Notes under the pieces: model-generated | Seen by the model: the letters and a program-made list of their open reading frames with translations, nothing else | Told to the model about the DNA's origin: nothing | Database searches by the model: none | From: an uncultured Atopobiaceae bacterium | GTDB lineage: Bacteria; Actinomycetota; Coriobacteriia; Coriobacteriales; Atopobiaceae | Direction: 5' to 3' | DNA: 13,512 nt | Assembly: GCA_944321005.1 (NCBI GenBank) | Contig: CALUJT010000031.1 | Location: 1-13,512 of the forward strand | Position numbers and translations under genes: made by a program | Shown: positions 1-10,319 of the stretch, in pieces | How the letters are laid out: the number at the start of each line of letters is the position of its first letter | Numbering within the stretch: position 1 is the first letter of the stretch

Positions 1-3057
<3,057 letters not shown>

Positions 3058-3060
3058 ACG

Positions 3061-4521
3061 ATGGGCAAGCCCGGAGCATATCTCACGGTGGGCCGTCGCG
3101 CCCACGCCCTGCGCCCGGTGGCGGAGCGCACCCGCGACTACGCTGAGCTCCACGAGCAGCTCTCGCCCGAGCTCCAGCGCGTTCAGGCGAGCCGCTGCAT
3201 GATGTGCGGCGTGGCCTTCTGCCAGGCCGGCATTGGATTTGGCGGCGCGCGCCCGAGCGGCTGCCCCCTCCACAACCTGATCCCGGAGTGGAACCACCTC
3301 GTCTTCCGCGGGCTCTGGCGCGAGGCCGCCGAGCGCCTGGCCTTGACCTCGCCGCTGCCCGAGTTCACGAGCCGCGTGTGCCCGGCGCTCTGCGAGGCGG
3401 CGTGCAACCTGGGGTGCCACGACGAGCCCGAGACCATCCACGACAACGAGCGCGCGATCTCGGACTGGGAGTGGGCGCACGGTGGGCCGCGGAGGTTCGC
3501 GCCGGCGGCTCCGGACGCCCCGCGCGTGGCCGTGGTGGGCTCCGGCCCGGCGGGCCTCGCCGCGGCCTGGGAGCTCGCGCGCTGCGGCGCCCACGTGACG
3601 GTGGTGGAGCGAGCGGACCGCGCGGGCGGGCTCCTCATGTACGGCATCCCCAACATGAAGCTGCCCAAGGACGTGGTGGAGCGGCGCGTGCGCCTCATGG
3701 AGGAGCTCGGGATCGAGTTTCGTCTGGGGACGGACGCTGCCGAGAAGGACGTGGCCTCGTCTCTTATCGCGGACAGCGACGCCGTGGTGGTGGCTGCGGG
3801 CGCGCGCCGGCCGCGCGGGCTCTCCGCGGCGGGCTTCGAGGCCGGCCTCGCCTCCGGAGGCGTCGTCTATGCCGTGGACTACCTCACGGCCTCGACCCGC
3901 GCGCTCCTCGACGGCGGCGAGCCCGCGCCGAGCGCCGAGGGCCTTGACGTGGTGGTCATCGGGGGCGGGGACACGGGCAACGACTGCCTGGGCACCGCGG
4001 TGCGTCAGGGCGCGCGCTCCGTGCGCCAGCTCGAGTTCCTGCCCCGTCCGGCGGACCCGGCGGCGCCGGGGGCCGTGCGCTGGCCCGAGTGGCCGAGCGT
4101 CTGCAAGACCGACTACGGCCAGGAGGAGGCCATCGCCCTCATGGGCGGCGAGATGCGCCTCTGGGCTGCCGACACGCGCGAGGTCCTTCTCGACGCCGTG
4201 GGCGCGGTGCGCGGGATAGCCGTCGTCGACGTGGACTGGTCGGGCGGCTCGCCCGCGCCCGTGGAGGGGAGCGAGCGGGAGATCCCGGCGCAGCTCGTGC
4301 TCGTGGCGTGCGGCTTCGCGGGGCCGGAGCGCGACGTGCTCGACGCCCTGGGCGTCGCGACGAGCGAGCGCGGACTGCCCCTGTGCGAGCCTGGGACGCA
4401 CCGCGCGGGAGGTCGGGTCTTCGTGGCGGGCGACGTGCGGACGGGGTCGTCCCTCGTGGTGAGCGCCATCGCGGACGCCATGGCCTGCGCGGGCGAGGTC
4501 GCGGCTGAGCTGGGGCTCTAG
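3061..4521 (+). CDS. gltD: Glutamate synthase small subunit
   Basis: NAD(P)H-oxidising partner of GltB: it takes electrons through FAD and [4Fe-4S] clusters and passes them to the FMN of the large subunit. The protein has 486 residues, normal for the family. The N-terminal ferredoxin-like part holds two cysteine groups: C46, C49, C54 and C68 (CMMCGVAFC, then SGCPLHNLIPEW, with a 13-residue spacer between the third and fourth Cys), and C107, C111, C115, C119. The FAD Rossmann motif is at about 156-165 (VAVVGSGPAGLA) and the pyridine nucleotide motif at about 297-309 (VVVIGGGDTGNDC), followed by SVRQLEFLPRP, which resembles Gram-positive GltD more than the enterobacterial one. The C-terminal FAD motif VFVAGDVRTGSSLVV is at about 453. 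ATG 3061 has a good ribosome site and lies 3 bases after gltB, so translation is probably coupled. The nicotinamide preference (NADH or NADPH) cannot be read with certainty. Confidence 0.97.
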   Translation: MGKPGAYLTVGRRAHALRPVAERTRDYAELHEQLSPELQRVQASRCMMCGVAFCQAGIGFGGARPSGCPLHNLIPEWNHLVFRGLWREAAERLALTSPLPEFTSRVCPALCEAACNLGCHDEPETIHDNERAISDWEWAHGGPRRFAPAAPDAPRVAVVGSGPAGLAAAWELARCGAHVTVVERADRAGGLLMYGIPNMKLPKDVVERRVRLMEELGIEFRLGTDAAEKDVASSLIADSDAVVVAAGARRPRGLSAAGFEAGLASGGVVYAVDYLTASTRALLDGGEPAPSAEGLDVVVIGGGDTGNDCLGTAVRQGARSVRQLEFLPRPADPAAPGAVRWPEWPSVCKTDYGQEEAIALMGGEMRLWAADTREVLLDAVGAVRGIAVVDVDWSGGSPAPVEGSEREIPAQLVLVACGFAGPERDVLDALGVATSERGLPLCEPGTHRAGGRVFVAGDVRTGSSLVVSAIADAMACAGEVAAELGL

Positions 4522-4523
4522 CC

Positions 4524-4763
4524 ATGGCGGGATGGGACCCCACGGTCGGCACCGGCGAGAAGGACGGCGCGGGCGGTCGCGACGCCCCCGCCGGCATCGT
4601 CTGGCTGGAGAAGGGGGAGGAGCGCGCGTTCGAGCCGCTCCCCGAGCTCAGGAGGCCCTGGCTGGAGGAGTCGTCCGCCTGGGGCGTGGCTCCCGGCAAC
4701 AAGCCCGAGGCGGGCGGGCCGTCGGGCGACTCGCCGGAGCCCCCGGAGCTCATCTGGCTGTAG
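4524..4763 (+). CDS. Small acidic, tryptophan-rich protein of unknown function
   Basis: A 79-residue ORF whose ATG begins 2 bases after the gltD stop, consistent with translational coupling; there is no strong ribosome site of its own. Third codon positions are almost all G or C, as in the neighbouring genes, which supports real coding. The product is acidic, rich in Pro, Gly and Glu, and has five Trp (residues 5, 27, 46, 53 and 78) in segments such as GIVWLEKG, RRPWLEESSAWG and the C-terminal PPELIWL. No signal peptide, membrane segment or cysteine is visible, and I recognise no family. Its place at the end of gltBD suggests an accessory role or a passenger. Caution: the N-terminal part (GTGEKDGAG) is encoded by an exact copy (4554-4566) of a 13-mer that elsewhere lies in non-coding gaps, so part or all of this ORF could be chance. 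Confidence 0.5.
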   Translation: MAGWDPTVGTGEKDGAGGRDAPAGIVWLEKGEERAFEPLPELRRPWLEESSAWGVAPGNKPEAGGPSGDSPEPPELIWL

Positions 4764-4781
4764 CTGGGAGAGCGCTGTGGC

Positions 4782-4881
4782 CGTGACGCGGTGCGGCGTA
4801 GTCCGGTCTTGGGTCCGTTCGGACGGTCCGGCGGGCGGAAGCGTCCGCCTGCGCCCAAGACCGGACGGTGCGTCCGTCACG
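4782..4881. terminator. Branched inverted repeat, possible bidirectional terminator
   Basis: A perfect 13-bp inverted repeat (4801-4813 with 4854-4866; arm GTCCGGTCTTGGG) encloses two further small hairpins: the self-complementary GTCCGTTCGGAC (4813-4824, sharing base 4813 with the arm) and GGCGGA-AGCG-TCCGCC (4834-4849). Outside the main stem, CGTGACG (4782-4788) can pair with CGTCACG (4875-4881). It starts 38 bases after the stop at 4761-4763 and lies between convergent genes, the usual place for a terminator serving both strands. There is no T-run on either strand, so it is not a classical intrinsic terminator. A protein site or a structured 3' UTR are alternatives. The pairing is directly visible; the function is inferred. 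Confidence 0.45.
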
Positions 4882-4893
4882 CCGCGCCAGGCC

Positions 4894-4919
4894 CGTTCTT
4901 CTCGACCGTTCTTCTCGCC
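4894..4919 (-). repeat. Two tandem copies of the GCGAGAAGAAC 13-mer
   Basis: Two adjacent 13-base units, CGTTCTTCTCGAC (4894-4906) and CGTTCTTCTCGCC (4907-4919), differ at one base. They lie just past the end of the minus-strand gene at 4928 and beyond the branched inverted repeat. Both belong to the 13-mer family with further copies at 4554, 6856, 6869, 6882, 7396, 10204, 10307, 12550 and 12754. I do not know its function. Confidence 0.75.
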
Positions 4920-4927
4920 GGCTCGGA

Positions 4928-5860
4928 CTAGTCGTCCGTGTCCGGGCGACCGGCGTAGTTGAGCCCGCCCACCAGGCGGCGCAGCTCGGCATCGCGCCCG
5001 CGGACGAGCGCCTCGGCGAGCGCGGGGTAGGCGAGGCGCGCCTCGTCGAAGAGGTCGGCAACGCTCTCGTGGCGCACCTTGGCGGTGAAGGGGTCCTCCC
5101 AGGGGCGGCACTCGAGGTTGGCGGCGGGGCACTCGTTGCTGCGCCGCACGTAGTGGGCCATGGCCTCCGCGCGAGAGCGGCCGCGTGTCAGGCGCTCCAC
5201 GGTGCCCGCCGCGCGCGAGAGCGGGGAGCGGGCCGGGTCTATGAGGCGGTAGAGGCGCTCGTAGTCGCGCACGCTGGCAACGTACTCGCGCGCGCTCACG
5301 GCCACGCCAAAGACGGCGAGCGCCATCTGCGAGAAGAGCGCGCCGCCCACGCGCTCGATCCGCTCGGTGCGCATGAGGTTGCCCGCGGCGGGACGCTCCT
5401 CCACGGTGGCGCTGCAGCGCTCCCACAAGATCCAGGAGTCGATGTCCGACTCGATGAGCGCGTGCACCTCGCCGGAGGAGCCCTCCAGGTCGGGGTCCGC
5501 GGCGCAGATGGCGCGCTGCTGGGAGACCACGAAGGGGTGGACGGCGCGGTCGAGCGCGTAGTGGCCGAGCAGGCCCAGCACGAAGGCGCGGCCCACGCGC
5601 TCGTCTGCCGGGGGCAGGTGGCTCACGCCGTCCCTCAGCGTCATGAACGCGCGCGTGACGCGGCCGCCCTGGATCGTGGAGGCGAGTGCGTGGGTGCGCG
5701 CCGCGAGCGAGGGCAGCGTGGAGAAGCGCGCAAAGAGCGGGTCGGGGCCCTGGTTGCCCAGCAGGAAGGCGAGAAGCTCCTCCTCGCCCGAGACGACGTC
5801 CGCGGGCAGGGACCGAGCGACGTCCTCGCCAAAGACGTGGTGCGTGATGATTGCGGGCAT
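4928..5860 (-). CDS. Zinc-dependent phospholipase C-like protein
   Basis: A 310-residue protein resembling the family of short Gram-positive proteins related to zinc-dependent phospholipase C (Zn_dep_PLPC type). Visible marks are the N-terminal MPAIITHHVFGEDV (H7, H8), FLLGNQGPDPLF (D40), GLLGHYALDRAVHPFV (H100, D104, H108) and HALIESDID (H133, E137, D141). His and Asp arranged this way on helices are expected metal ligands. No signal peptide is visible, so unlike the secreted clostridial toxins it probably acts inside the cell; the substrate is unknown. ATG 5860 is preceded by AAAGGAG at good distance (bases 5867-5873 on the other strand), which fixes the start. It is transcribed divergently from the flavoprotein at 5960 and converges on the gltBD operon. 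The fold assignment is fairly sure; enzymatic activity is inferred. Confidence 0.75.
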   Translation of the reverse strand: MPAIITHHVFGEDVARSLPADVVSGEEELLAFLLGNQGPDPLFARFSTLPSLAARTHALASTIQGGRVTRAFMTLRDGVSHLPPADERVGRAFVLGLLGHYALDRAVHPFVVSQQRAICAADPDLEGSSGEVHALIESDIDSWILWERCSATVEERPAAGNLMRTERIERVGGALFSQMALAVFGVAVSAREYVASVRDYERLYRLIDPARSPLSRAAGTVERLTRGRSRAEAMAHYVRRSNECPAANLECRPWEDPFTAKVRHESVADLFDEARLAYPALAEALVRGRDAELRRLVGGLNYAGRPDTDD

Positions 5861-5959
5861 GCGCGCTCCTTTCTCGGCAACGCAACTAGGTTAGCACGCG
5901 GGCGAGGTAGTAAAGTGACGGTGTGGGCAACGCCGGACGACGTTTTGAGGGGGGACCCC

Positions 5960-6472
5960 GTGATACGCAAGGACCGTGAGATAACCGACCGCGCCGCGCA
6001 GCTCGCCATCATCGAGGCATGCGACGTCTGCCGCGTGGCGCTCAACGACCCCGAGAGCGGCTACCCCTACGTGGTGCCGCTCAACTTTGGCGAGGAGGTC
6101 TCCGGCGACGACGTGACGCTCTACTTCCACAGCGCCCGGCGCGGGACGAAGCTCGACCTCATCGCGCGCGACCCGCGTGCCACCTTCGAGATGGACTGCG
6201 ACCATGAGCTCATCTTCTACAGCGAGCGCATGGACTGCACGATGGGCTACCGCAGCGTGATCGGGCACGGGACGATCGAGATCGTGCCGGAGGAGGAGAG
6301 GCTTCACGGCCTGCGTGTCCTCATGCGCCACTACCACGCCGAGGACTTCGACTTCTCCCTCAAGCTGCTGCCCGCGACCACGGTGCTGCGCCTGCGCGTG
6401 GAGCAGATGTGGGGCAAGCGCCGCAACAACGACCGTCCCGGCGCGCTCCGCTGGGTGCCGCCGGAGCGCTAG
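5960..6472 (+). CDS. Pyridoxamine 5'-phosphate oxidase-fold flavoprotein, NimA-like
   Basis: A 170-residue member of the split-barrel FMN-binding superfamily, in the branch that includes nitroimidazole-resistance (Nim) proteins. It begins MIRKDREITD, the usual opening of this group, followed by CDVCRVALND, the beta-barrel segment YPYVVPLNFG, YFHSARRGTKLDLI (H57, at the position of the Nim active-site histidine) and HGTIEIVPEE. The frame is open far upstream, but GTG 5960 is the best start: it matches the family N-terminus and has a purine-rich ribosome site (GAGGGGGG, 5947-5954) at correct spacing. Members bind FMN or a related cofactor and reduce small nitro or other compounds; the natural substrate is usually unknown, and the sequence alone does not show that this one gives drug resistance. 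It is divergent from the phospholipase-like gene, with 99 bases between them. Confidence 0.85.
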   Translation: MIRKDREITDRAAQLAIIEACDVCRVALNDPESGYPYVVPLNFGEEVSGDDVTLYFHSARRGTKLDLIARDPRATFEMDCDHELIFYSERMDCTMGYRSVIGHGTIEIVPEEERLHGLRVLMRHYHAEDFDFSLKLLPATTVLRLRVEQMWGKRRNNDRPGALRWVPPER

Positions 6473-6574
6473 CCTACGCCTCGGGCGCGAGGCTCCCGGG
6501 CCCTTGCCTGGGGCGCGCGTCCCTCCCTTCCTGTGGGCGCCGCCCCATCGGGCTGTGGTGACAATTTCGGCCGG

Positions 6575-6791
6575 CGATTGGGTGATCTGGTGCCCGCGCG
6601 CTTTCGATTCGGACCGCTCTGTCGCAAATCTCGGGCGATTGGGCATAAGACCTTATATCAAATGAGGGCATAATCAGCTATGTTGCCCAATTGTCCGAGA
6701 AATCTGACGCAGGGGGCGAGCGGACGGCCAAATCGCATCCGCCTGTGCTCTGGGGGCATCGCTCGCATCAAACGTTGTGCCCAATCGCCCG
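6575..6791. repeat. Cluster of CGATTGGG intergenic elements
   Basis: Four copies are present: CGATTGGG at 6575-6582 (+), CGGGCGATTGGGCA at 6632-6645 (+), CAATTGGGCA at 6684-6693 (-) and CGGGCGATTGGGCA at 6778-6791 (-). The second and fourth are exact 14-base inverted copies of each other. The second and third form a 10-bp inverted repeat with one wobble pair. The fourth continues, on its own strand, into GTTTGATGC, as do the two arms of the hairpin at 12663-12721. The shared extended sequence shows one family. Its function is unknown; interspersed palindromic elements of the REP type are the nearest analogue. Confidence 0.65.
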
Positions 6792-6855
6792 GGAATATCG
6801 CATGGCCCGTCAGAGGGATGCCCCGCGCGGGCCCCTGCGGCGCGCCGTCCCGCCC

Positions 6856-6894
6856 AGAAGAACCGCCGATAAGAACCGTCGAGAAGAACCCGCG
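6856..6894 (+). repeat. Three tandem 13-base repeats
   Basis: Three units follow one another with an exact 13-base period: AGAAGAACCGCCG (6856-6868), ATAAGAACCGTCG (6869-6881) and AGAAGAACCCGCG (6882-6894). They lie immediately downstream of the rnhA stop, which is at 6902-6904 on the other strand. The core is the same as in the two-unit array at 4894-4919, there in the opposite orientation. Regular head-to-tail spacing suggests a site for an oligomeric DNA-binding protein, but this is inference. Confidence 0.75.
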
Positions 6895-6901
6895 CCCGCG
6901 G

Positions 6902-7465
6902 CTATCCCTCGAAGCCGGCGTCCTCCAGAAGGCCCGTTCCGTCCGCCGCGGCGGTGGCCAGCTCGTCGCAGCGCTCGTTCTGGGGGTGGCCCGCGTGGCC
7001 CTTCACCCAGACCCACGTCACGTCGTGCGGCTCGGCGGCGGCAATCAGCCGCTGCCAGAGGTCCACGTTCTTCACGGGTTGCTTGCTCGCGGTCTTCCAC
7101 CCGTGCCGCTGCCAGCCCGGAATCCACCCCTTGTTGAAAGCGTTCACCACGTACTGGGAGTCCGTCGTCATGGTGACGGCGCAGGGCCGGCGCAGCGCCT
7201 CGAGCGCGGCGATGGCGCCCATGAGCTCCATGCGGTTGTTGGTGGTGCGTCGGTACCCGGCGCTGAGCTCGCGCTCGTGGGCGCATCCGTCCGGCCCCAC
7301 GTAGCGCAGGACCGTGCCGTATCCGCCCGGCCCCGGGTTGCCGCGCGACGAGCCGTCCGACCACGCCTCCACGCGCATGAGTCCCGCGGTCCGCGCGTTC
7401 TTCTCGCCCGCCACGCCCGCGCCGTCTGCCACGCCCGTGCCGGCGAAATCCTCCCAGCTCGCCAC
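6902..7465 (-). CDS. rnhA: Ribonuclease HI
   Basis: Cuts the RNA strand of RNA-DNA hybrids, such as primers and R-loops, using two metal ions. All catalytic residues are visible: D37 ([16 protein letters not shown]), E80 ([10 protein letters not shown]), D102 (TDSQYV), H157 (VKGHAGHP) and D167 (NERCDELA). The basic handle region with its Trp residues ([21 protein letters not shown]) is present, as in the Escherichia coli enzyme. The chosen GTG start overlaps the polA stop by one base (TAGTG) and has a GGAGG ribosome site inside polA. It adds about 29 residues before the conserved core. An internal ATG (codon 30, at 7378) starts just before the core but has a poor ribosome site. The extension contains GEKNAR, encoded by a 13-mer repeat copy. 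Coupling with polA fits joint work in primer removal. The function is secure and the start less so. Confidence 0.95.
   Translation of the reverse strand: MASWEDFAGTGVADGAGVAGEKNARTAGLMRVEAWSDGSSRGNPGPGGYGTVLRYVGPDGCAHERELSAGYRRTTNNRMELMGAIAALEALRRPCAVTMTTDSQYVVNAFNKGWIPGWQRHGWKTASKQPVKNVDLWQRLIAAAEPHDVTWVWVKGHAGHPQNERCDELATAAADGTGLLEDAGFEG
7396..7408 (-). repeat. 13-mer copy within the 5' part of rnhA
   Basis: CGTTCTTCTCGCC is identical to the unit at 4907-4919. It lies between the two possible start codons of rnhA (7465 and 7378). If the internal start is the real one, this copy is in a leader or spacer like the others rather than in coding DNA. Confidence 0.55.
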
Positions 7466-10167
7466 TACTTGGCCTCCGCCCAGTTGCTGCCGTAGGAGAC
7501 CTCGGCCAGAAGCGGCACGCGCAGCGTGACCACGCCCTCCATCGTCTCGCGCACGAGCGCGCTCACGGCCTCGACCTCCGCCTCGGGGACCTCGAGGTCC
7601 AGCTCGTCGTGGATCTGCAGCACGAGCTTGGCCGCCAGTCCCTCCTCGTGCAGGCGCGCGGCCACGCGTACCATGGCGATCTTGATGATGTCCGCCGCGG
7701 TGCCCTGCATGGGGTGGTTCATGGCCGTGCGCTCGCCAAAGGCCACGAGCTGGCGGTTCTTCTGCTTGAACTCGCGGATGTGGCGCTTGCGGCCAAAGAG
7801 GGTCTCGGCGTAGCCCAGCTCGTGGGCGCGCCGGACGGCGCCGTCCAGAAACGCGCGCACGCCGGGGTATGCCTCGAAGTAGCGGTCGATCATCTCCTGC
7901 GCCTCGGCGCGGGGGATCTTGAGGGAGGTGGCCAGGCCAAAGGCCTGCTGGCCGTAGACTATGCCAAAGTTCACCGCCTTGGCGCGGCTGCGCAGGGCGG
8001 GGGTGACCTCCTCCACGGGCACCCCGAAGACGCGCGCCGCGGTGGTGGCGTGGAAGTCCGCGCCCTCGCAGAAGGCCGCGATCAGGTGCTCGTCCCCGGA
8101 GAGGTGGGCGAGCAGGCGCAGCTCGATCTGCGAGTAGTCGCAGGCGAGAAACACGCTGCCCTCGGGCACCGTGAAGGCCTGGCGCACGCGGTGGCCGAGC
8201 TCCGAGCGGGTGGGGATGTTCTGGAGGTTGGGGTCGGAGCTCGAGAGGCGCCCGGTTGCCGTCACCGTCTGGTTGAGCGTGGTGTGGATGCGCCCGTCCC
8301 CGGCCACGAGGGCGGGGAGGGCGTCGAGGTAGGTCGACTTGATCTTGGCGCGCTCGCGGTACTCGAGGACCTCCGCCACGATCGGGTGGCTCACGGCCAG
8401 GTCCCCCAGGACCTTGGCGTTGGTGGAGTAGAAGCCGCGCTTGGTGCGCTTGAGGCCGTACGTCGGGAGCCCCAGAACGTCGAAGAGCACGTGGGAGAGC
8501 TGCTGGGGGGAGTCTATGTTGAAGTCCTCCCCGGCCTCGGCGTGGATCCTCTCCACCATGGCGTCGATTTCCGAGCCGAGCTCCGAGGACTGCGCTGCGA
8601 GCACGCCCGTGTCCACGGCGAGGCCCAGGCGCTCCATCTCCGCGAGCACGGGCAGGAGAGGCATCTCCATGTCGTCGAAGAGCCCGGCGGAGCCGTCCTT
8701 CTCCAGGCGCGCGCGCAGCACGGGCACGAGGCGCGCGGCGCAGACGGCGTCCAGTGCCGCGGCGGGGAGCTCGTCGGTGGGGGCGGGCAGGGCGTCGGCG
8801 AGGTAGGCCTCGGCGAGCTCGGGCACGGCAAAGCCACCGCGCTCGGAGTCGAGCAGGTAGGCCGCCACGGCGACGTCAAAGATCCGCGCGGGGTCCACCT
8901 CGCGCGGGGGGAGGGCCTCCGGCTCGGAGGAGTCCGCGGGAGAGAGCGCGTGCACGAGGGCCTTCACGTCGCCCGCCGCCAGGAGCCCCTCGCGGAAGAG
9001 GCGCTCGAGCGCGGCGTCCGCGTCGTCGCCCTCGATTCGGCAGATCTTCTCGCCCGCAGCCGCCCACAGCACGTGGGAGAGCCCAAAGAGCGCCCCCTCG
9101 GCGCGATCGTCGTCGATTGCCACGCCCACCCAGGCGCCCCCCTCTATCGCCTCGTCAAGGGCGCGGGCGGCCTCGGCTCCGGTGACGGGCGCGGGGAGCT
9201 CGACGGTCGCAGCGCGCGCGGCGGGCTCCTGGGGCAGCGCGGCACGGGCGGCGGCAACCGCGTCCTCGCCGGCAAGGCGCACGAGGCGCGAGGTCATGCC
9301 CGTGAAGCCCAGCGCGGAGAAGGCGCGCGCCACCTCCGCCGGGTCGAAGGTGGGGAAGCGCGCGTCGGAGAGGTCGAGCTCTATGGGCGCGTCCGTGCGA
9401 ATCGTGGCCACCTGGCGGGAGACCAGCGCGTCGTCTATGTGGGCGCGCAGGTTCTCGCCCATCTTGCCCTTGACCTCGTCCGCGTGGGCGATGACCTCGT
9501 CCAGGCTTCCGTACTGCACGATGAGGGCGGCGGCCTTCTTGGGGCCTATGCCCGGCACGCCGGGGATGTTGTCGGAGGAGTCGCCCTTGAGGCCGTAGAA
9601 GTCGGGCACGAGCTCGGGCGTGATGCCGTGGTAGAGGTCCTCCACCGTGGAGGGGTCCATGATCGTGACGTCCGTGACGCCCTTCTTGGTGGAGACCACC
9701 TTCACGCGGTCGGTCGTGAGCTGGTACATGTCGCGGTCGCCGGTGAACAGCAGCATCGTGTAGCCGGCGGCCTCGCCGCGGCGGGCGAGCGTGCCCAGGA
9801 TGTCGTCCCCCTCCCAGCCCTCGAGCTCGGCCACGGGCACGTCCAGCGCGCCCAGGAGCTCCTTCACCATGGGGAACTGCTCGCGCAGCGCCGGGTCCAT
9901 GGGCGGGCGCTGGGCCTTGTACTGCGGGAGCATCTCCATGCGCACGCGCGGCTTGCCCTTGTCAAAGGCGCAGATCACGCCGTCCGGGCGGAACGTGTCC
10001 ACCATCTTGACGAACATGTTGAAGAATCCGAACAGCGCGCCCGTGGCGCGGCCGTCCGGCGCGTTCATGGGCTGACGGATCGCGTGGAACGCGCGGTGCA
10101 TGAGCGAGTTGCCGTCGATGACGGCGATGGTGCGGGTCGCGGTGTCGGCGCCGGGGGTCTCGGGCAT
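7465..10167 (-). CDS. polA: DNA polymerase I
   Basis: Fills gaps and removes RNA primers in lagging-strand synthesis and repair. It has 900 residues, a full-length three-part enzyme. The 5' nuclease domain (about 12-300) carries D18 ([12 protein letters not shown]), D69 (FDKGKPRVR), D121/D122, D144/D146 ([10 protein letters not shown]), D196/D199 ([21 protein letters not shown]). The middle 3'-5' exonuclease-like domain (about 325-490) has lost its metal ligands: the usual DxE is replaced by IDDDR (351-355), and the expected aspartates near VKALVHAL and GGFAVPELA are absent, so proofreading is probably inactive. The polymerase domain (about 500-900) is intact: motif A D677 with E682 ([10 protein letters not shown]), motif B K730/F734/Y738 ([12 protein letters not shown]) and motif C H853-D854-E855 ([10 protein letters not shown]). 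The start ATG has GAGAGGA 5 to 6 bases upstream. It is followed by rnhA with a one-base overlap and is divergent from glnN. Confidence 0.97.
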   Translation of the reverse strand: MPETPGADTATRTIAVIDGNSLMHRAFHAIRQPMNAPDGRATGALFGFFNMFVKMVDTFRPDGVICAFDKGKPRVRMEMLPQYKAQRPPMDPALREQFPMVKELLGALDVPVAELEGWEGDDILGTLARRGEAAGYTMLLFTGDRDMYQLTTDRVKVVSTKKGVTDVTIMDPSTVEDLYHGITPELVPDFYGLKGDSSDNIPGVPGIGPKKAAALIVQYGSLDEVIAHADEVKGKMGENLRAHIDDALVSRQVATIRTDAPIELDLSDARFPTFDPAEVARAFSALGFTGMTSRLVRLAGEDAVAAARAALPQEPAARAATVELPAPVTGAEAARALDEAIEGGAWVGVAIDDDRAEGALFGLSHVLWAAAGEKICRIEGDDADAALERLFREGLLAAGDVKALVHALSPADSSEPEALPPREVDPARIFDVAVAAYLLDSERGGFAVPELAEAYLADALPAPTDELPAAALDAVCAARLVPVLRARLEKDGSAGLFDDMEMPLLPVLAEMERLGLAVDTGVLAAQSSELGSEIDAMVERIHAEAGEDFNIDSPQQLSHVLFDVLGLPTYGLKRTKRGFYSTNAKVLGDLAVSHPIVAEVLEYRERAKIKSTYLDALPALVAGDGRIHTTLNQTVTATGRLSSSDPNLQNIPTRSELGHRVRQAFTVPEGSVFLACDYSQIELRLLAHLSGDEHLIAAFCEGADFHATTAARVFGVPVEEVTPALRSRAKAVNFGIVYGQQAFGLATSLKIPRAEAQEMIDRYFEAYPGVRAFLDGAVRRAHELGYAETLFGRKRHIREFKQKNRQLVAFGERTAMNHPMQGTAADIIKIAMVRVAARLHEEGLAAKLVLQIHDELDLEVPEAEVEAVSALVRETMEGVVTLRVPLLAEVSYGSNWAEAK

Positions 10168-10197
10168 GGCGGTCCTCTCGTCTCGTTTGCTCGCCCC

Positions 10198-10203
10198 ATT
10201 GTA
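10198..10203 (-). promoter_or_regulatory. Possible -10 box of polA
   Basis: On the minus strand TACAAT lies about 30 bases before the polA start codon and matches five of six bases of the consensus. No good -35 box is seen 16-18 bases upstream (the candidates read CGCAAG or CCGCAA). Directly upstream of the -10, in the spacer, lies the 13-mer copy at 10204-10216, so a protein bound there would meet RNA polymerase. Confidence 0.35.
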
Positions 10204-10319
10204 GGCGAGAAGGACGGGGGCTTGCGGGATTTCCTAACCGGCGCCCCGCGCCTGCCGGCCGCCATGGCCTGCATCCCGCGGCCGACCCGGACCTGTCGCA
10301 ATCGCGCGTCCTTCTCGCC
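10204..10319. repeat. Perfect inverted pair of 13-mers in the polA-glnN spacer
   Basis: GGCGAGAAGGACG (10204-10216) and CGTCCTTCTCGCC (10307-10319) are exact inverted copies, 90 bases apart. Both are the GGAC form of the 13-mer; the same exact sequence occurs at 4554-4566. The enclosed DNA is GC-rich and has no gene. The arrangement resembles either the ends of a very small insertion or two operator half sites for divergent promoters. No target-site duplication is obvious. Confidence 0.6.

Larger units (their letters stand above)
6473..6901. other. Gene-free convergent gap rich in repeats
   Basis: These 429 bases lie between two genes that point at each other (the flavoprotein and rnhA). Frames that cross the gap have no credible start or recognisable product. 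The middle (about 6600-6790) is noticeably more A+T-rich than the genes. It contains four copies of the CGATTGGG element (6575-6787) and three tandem 13-mers (6856-6894). Just after the flavoprotein stop there is a weak hairpin, CCCGGGC-CCTT-GCCTGGG, with no T-run. I see no tRNA or known riboswitch. A small RNA from the A+T-rich part cannot be excluded. Confidence 0.6.

Noticed and set aside
4868..5959. The long upstream extension of the flavoprotein frame
   Set aside because: It runs antisense through the whole phospholipase-like gene. The family N-terminus (MIRKDREITD) and a good ribosome site fix the start at GTG 5960.
6575..6791. A CRISPR array
   Set aside because: The repeats are short, alternate in orientation and have unequal spacing, and no cas genes are nearby.
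6680..7495. A 271-codon plus-strand frame from the repeat gap into rnhA
   Set aside because: Its first part covers the intergenic repeats and the rest is antisense to rnhA. No family resemblance is seen.
10204..10319. A complete insertion sequence bounded by the 13-bp inverted repeats
   Set aside because: Only 90 bases are enclosed, with no transposase and no visible target duplication. At most it is a non-autonomous remnant, so it is reported as a repeat only.
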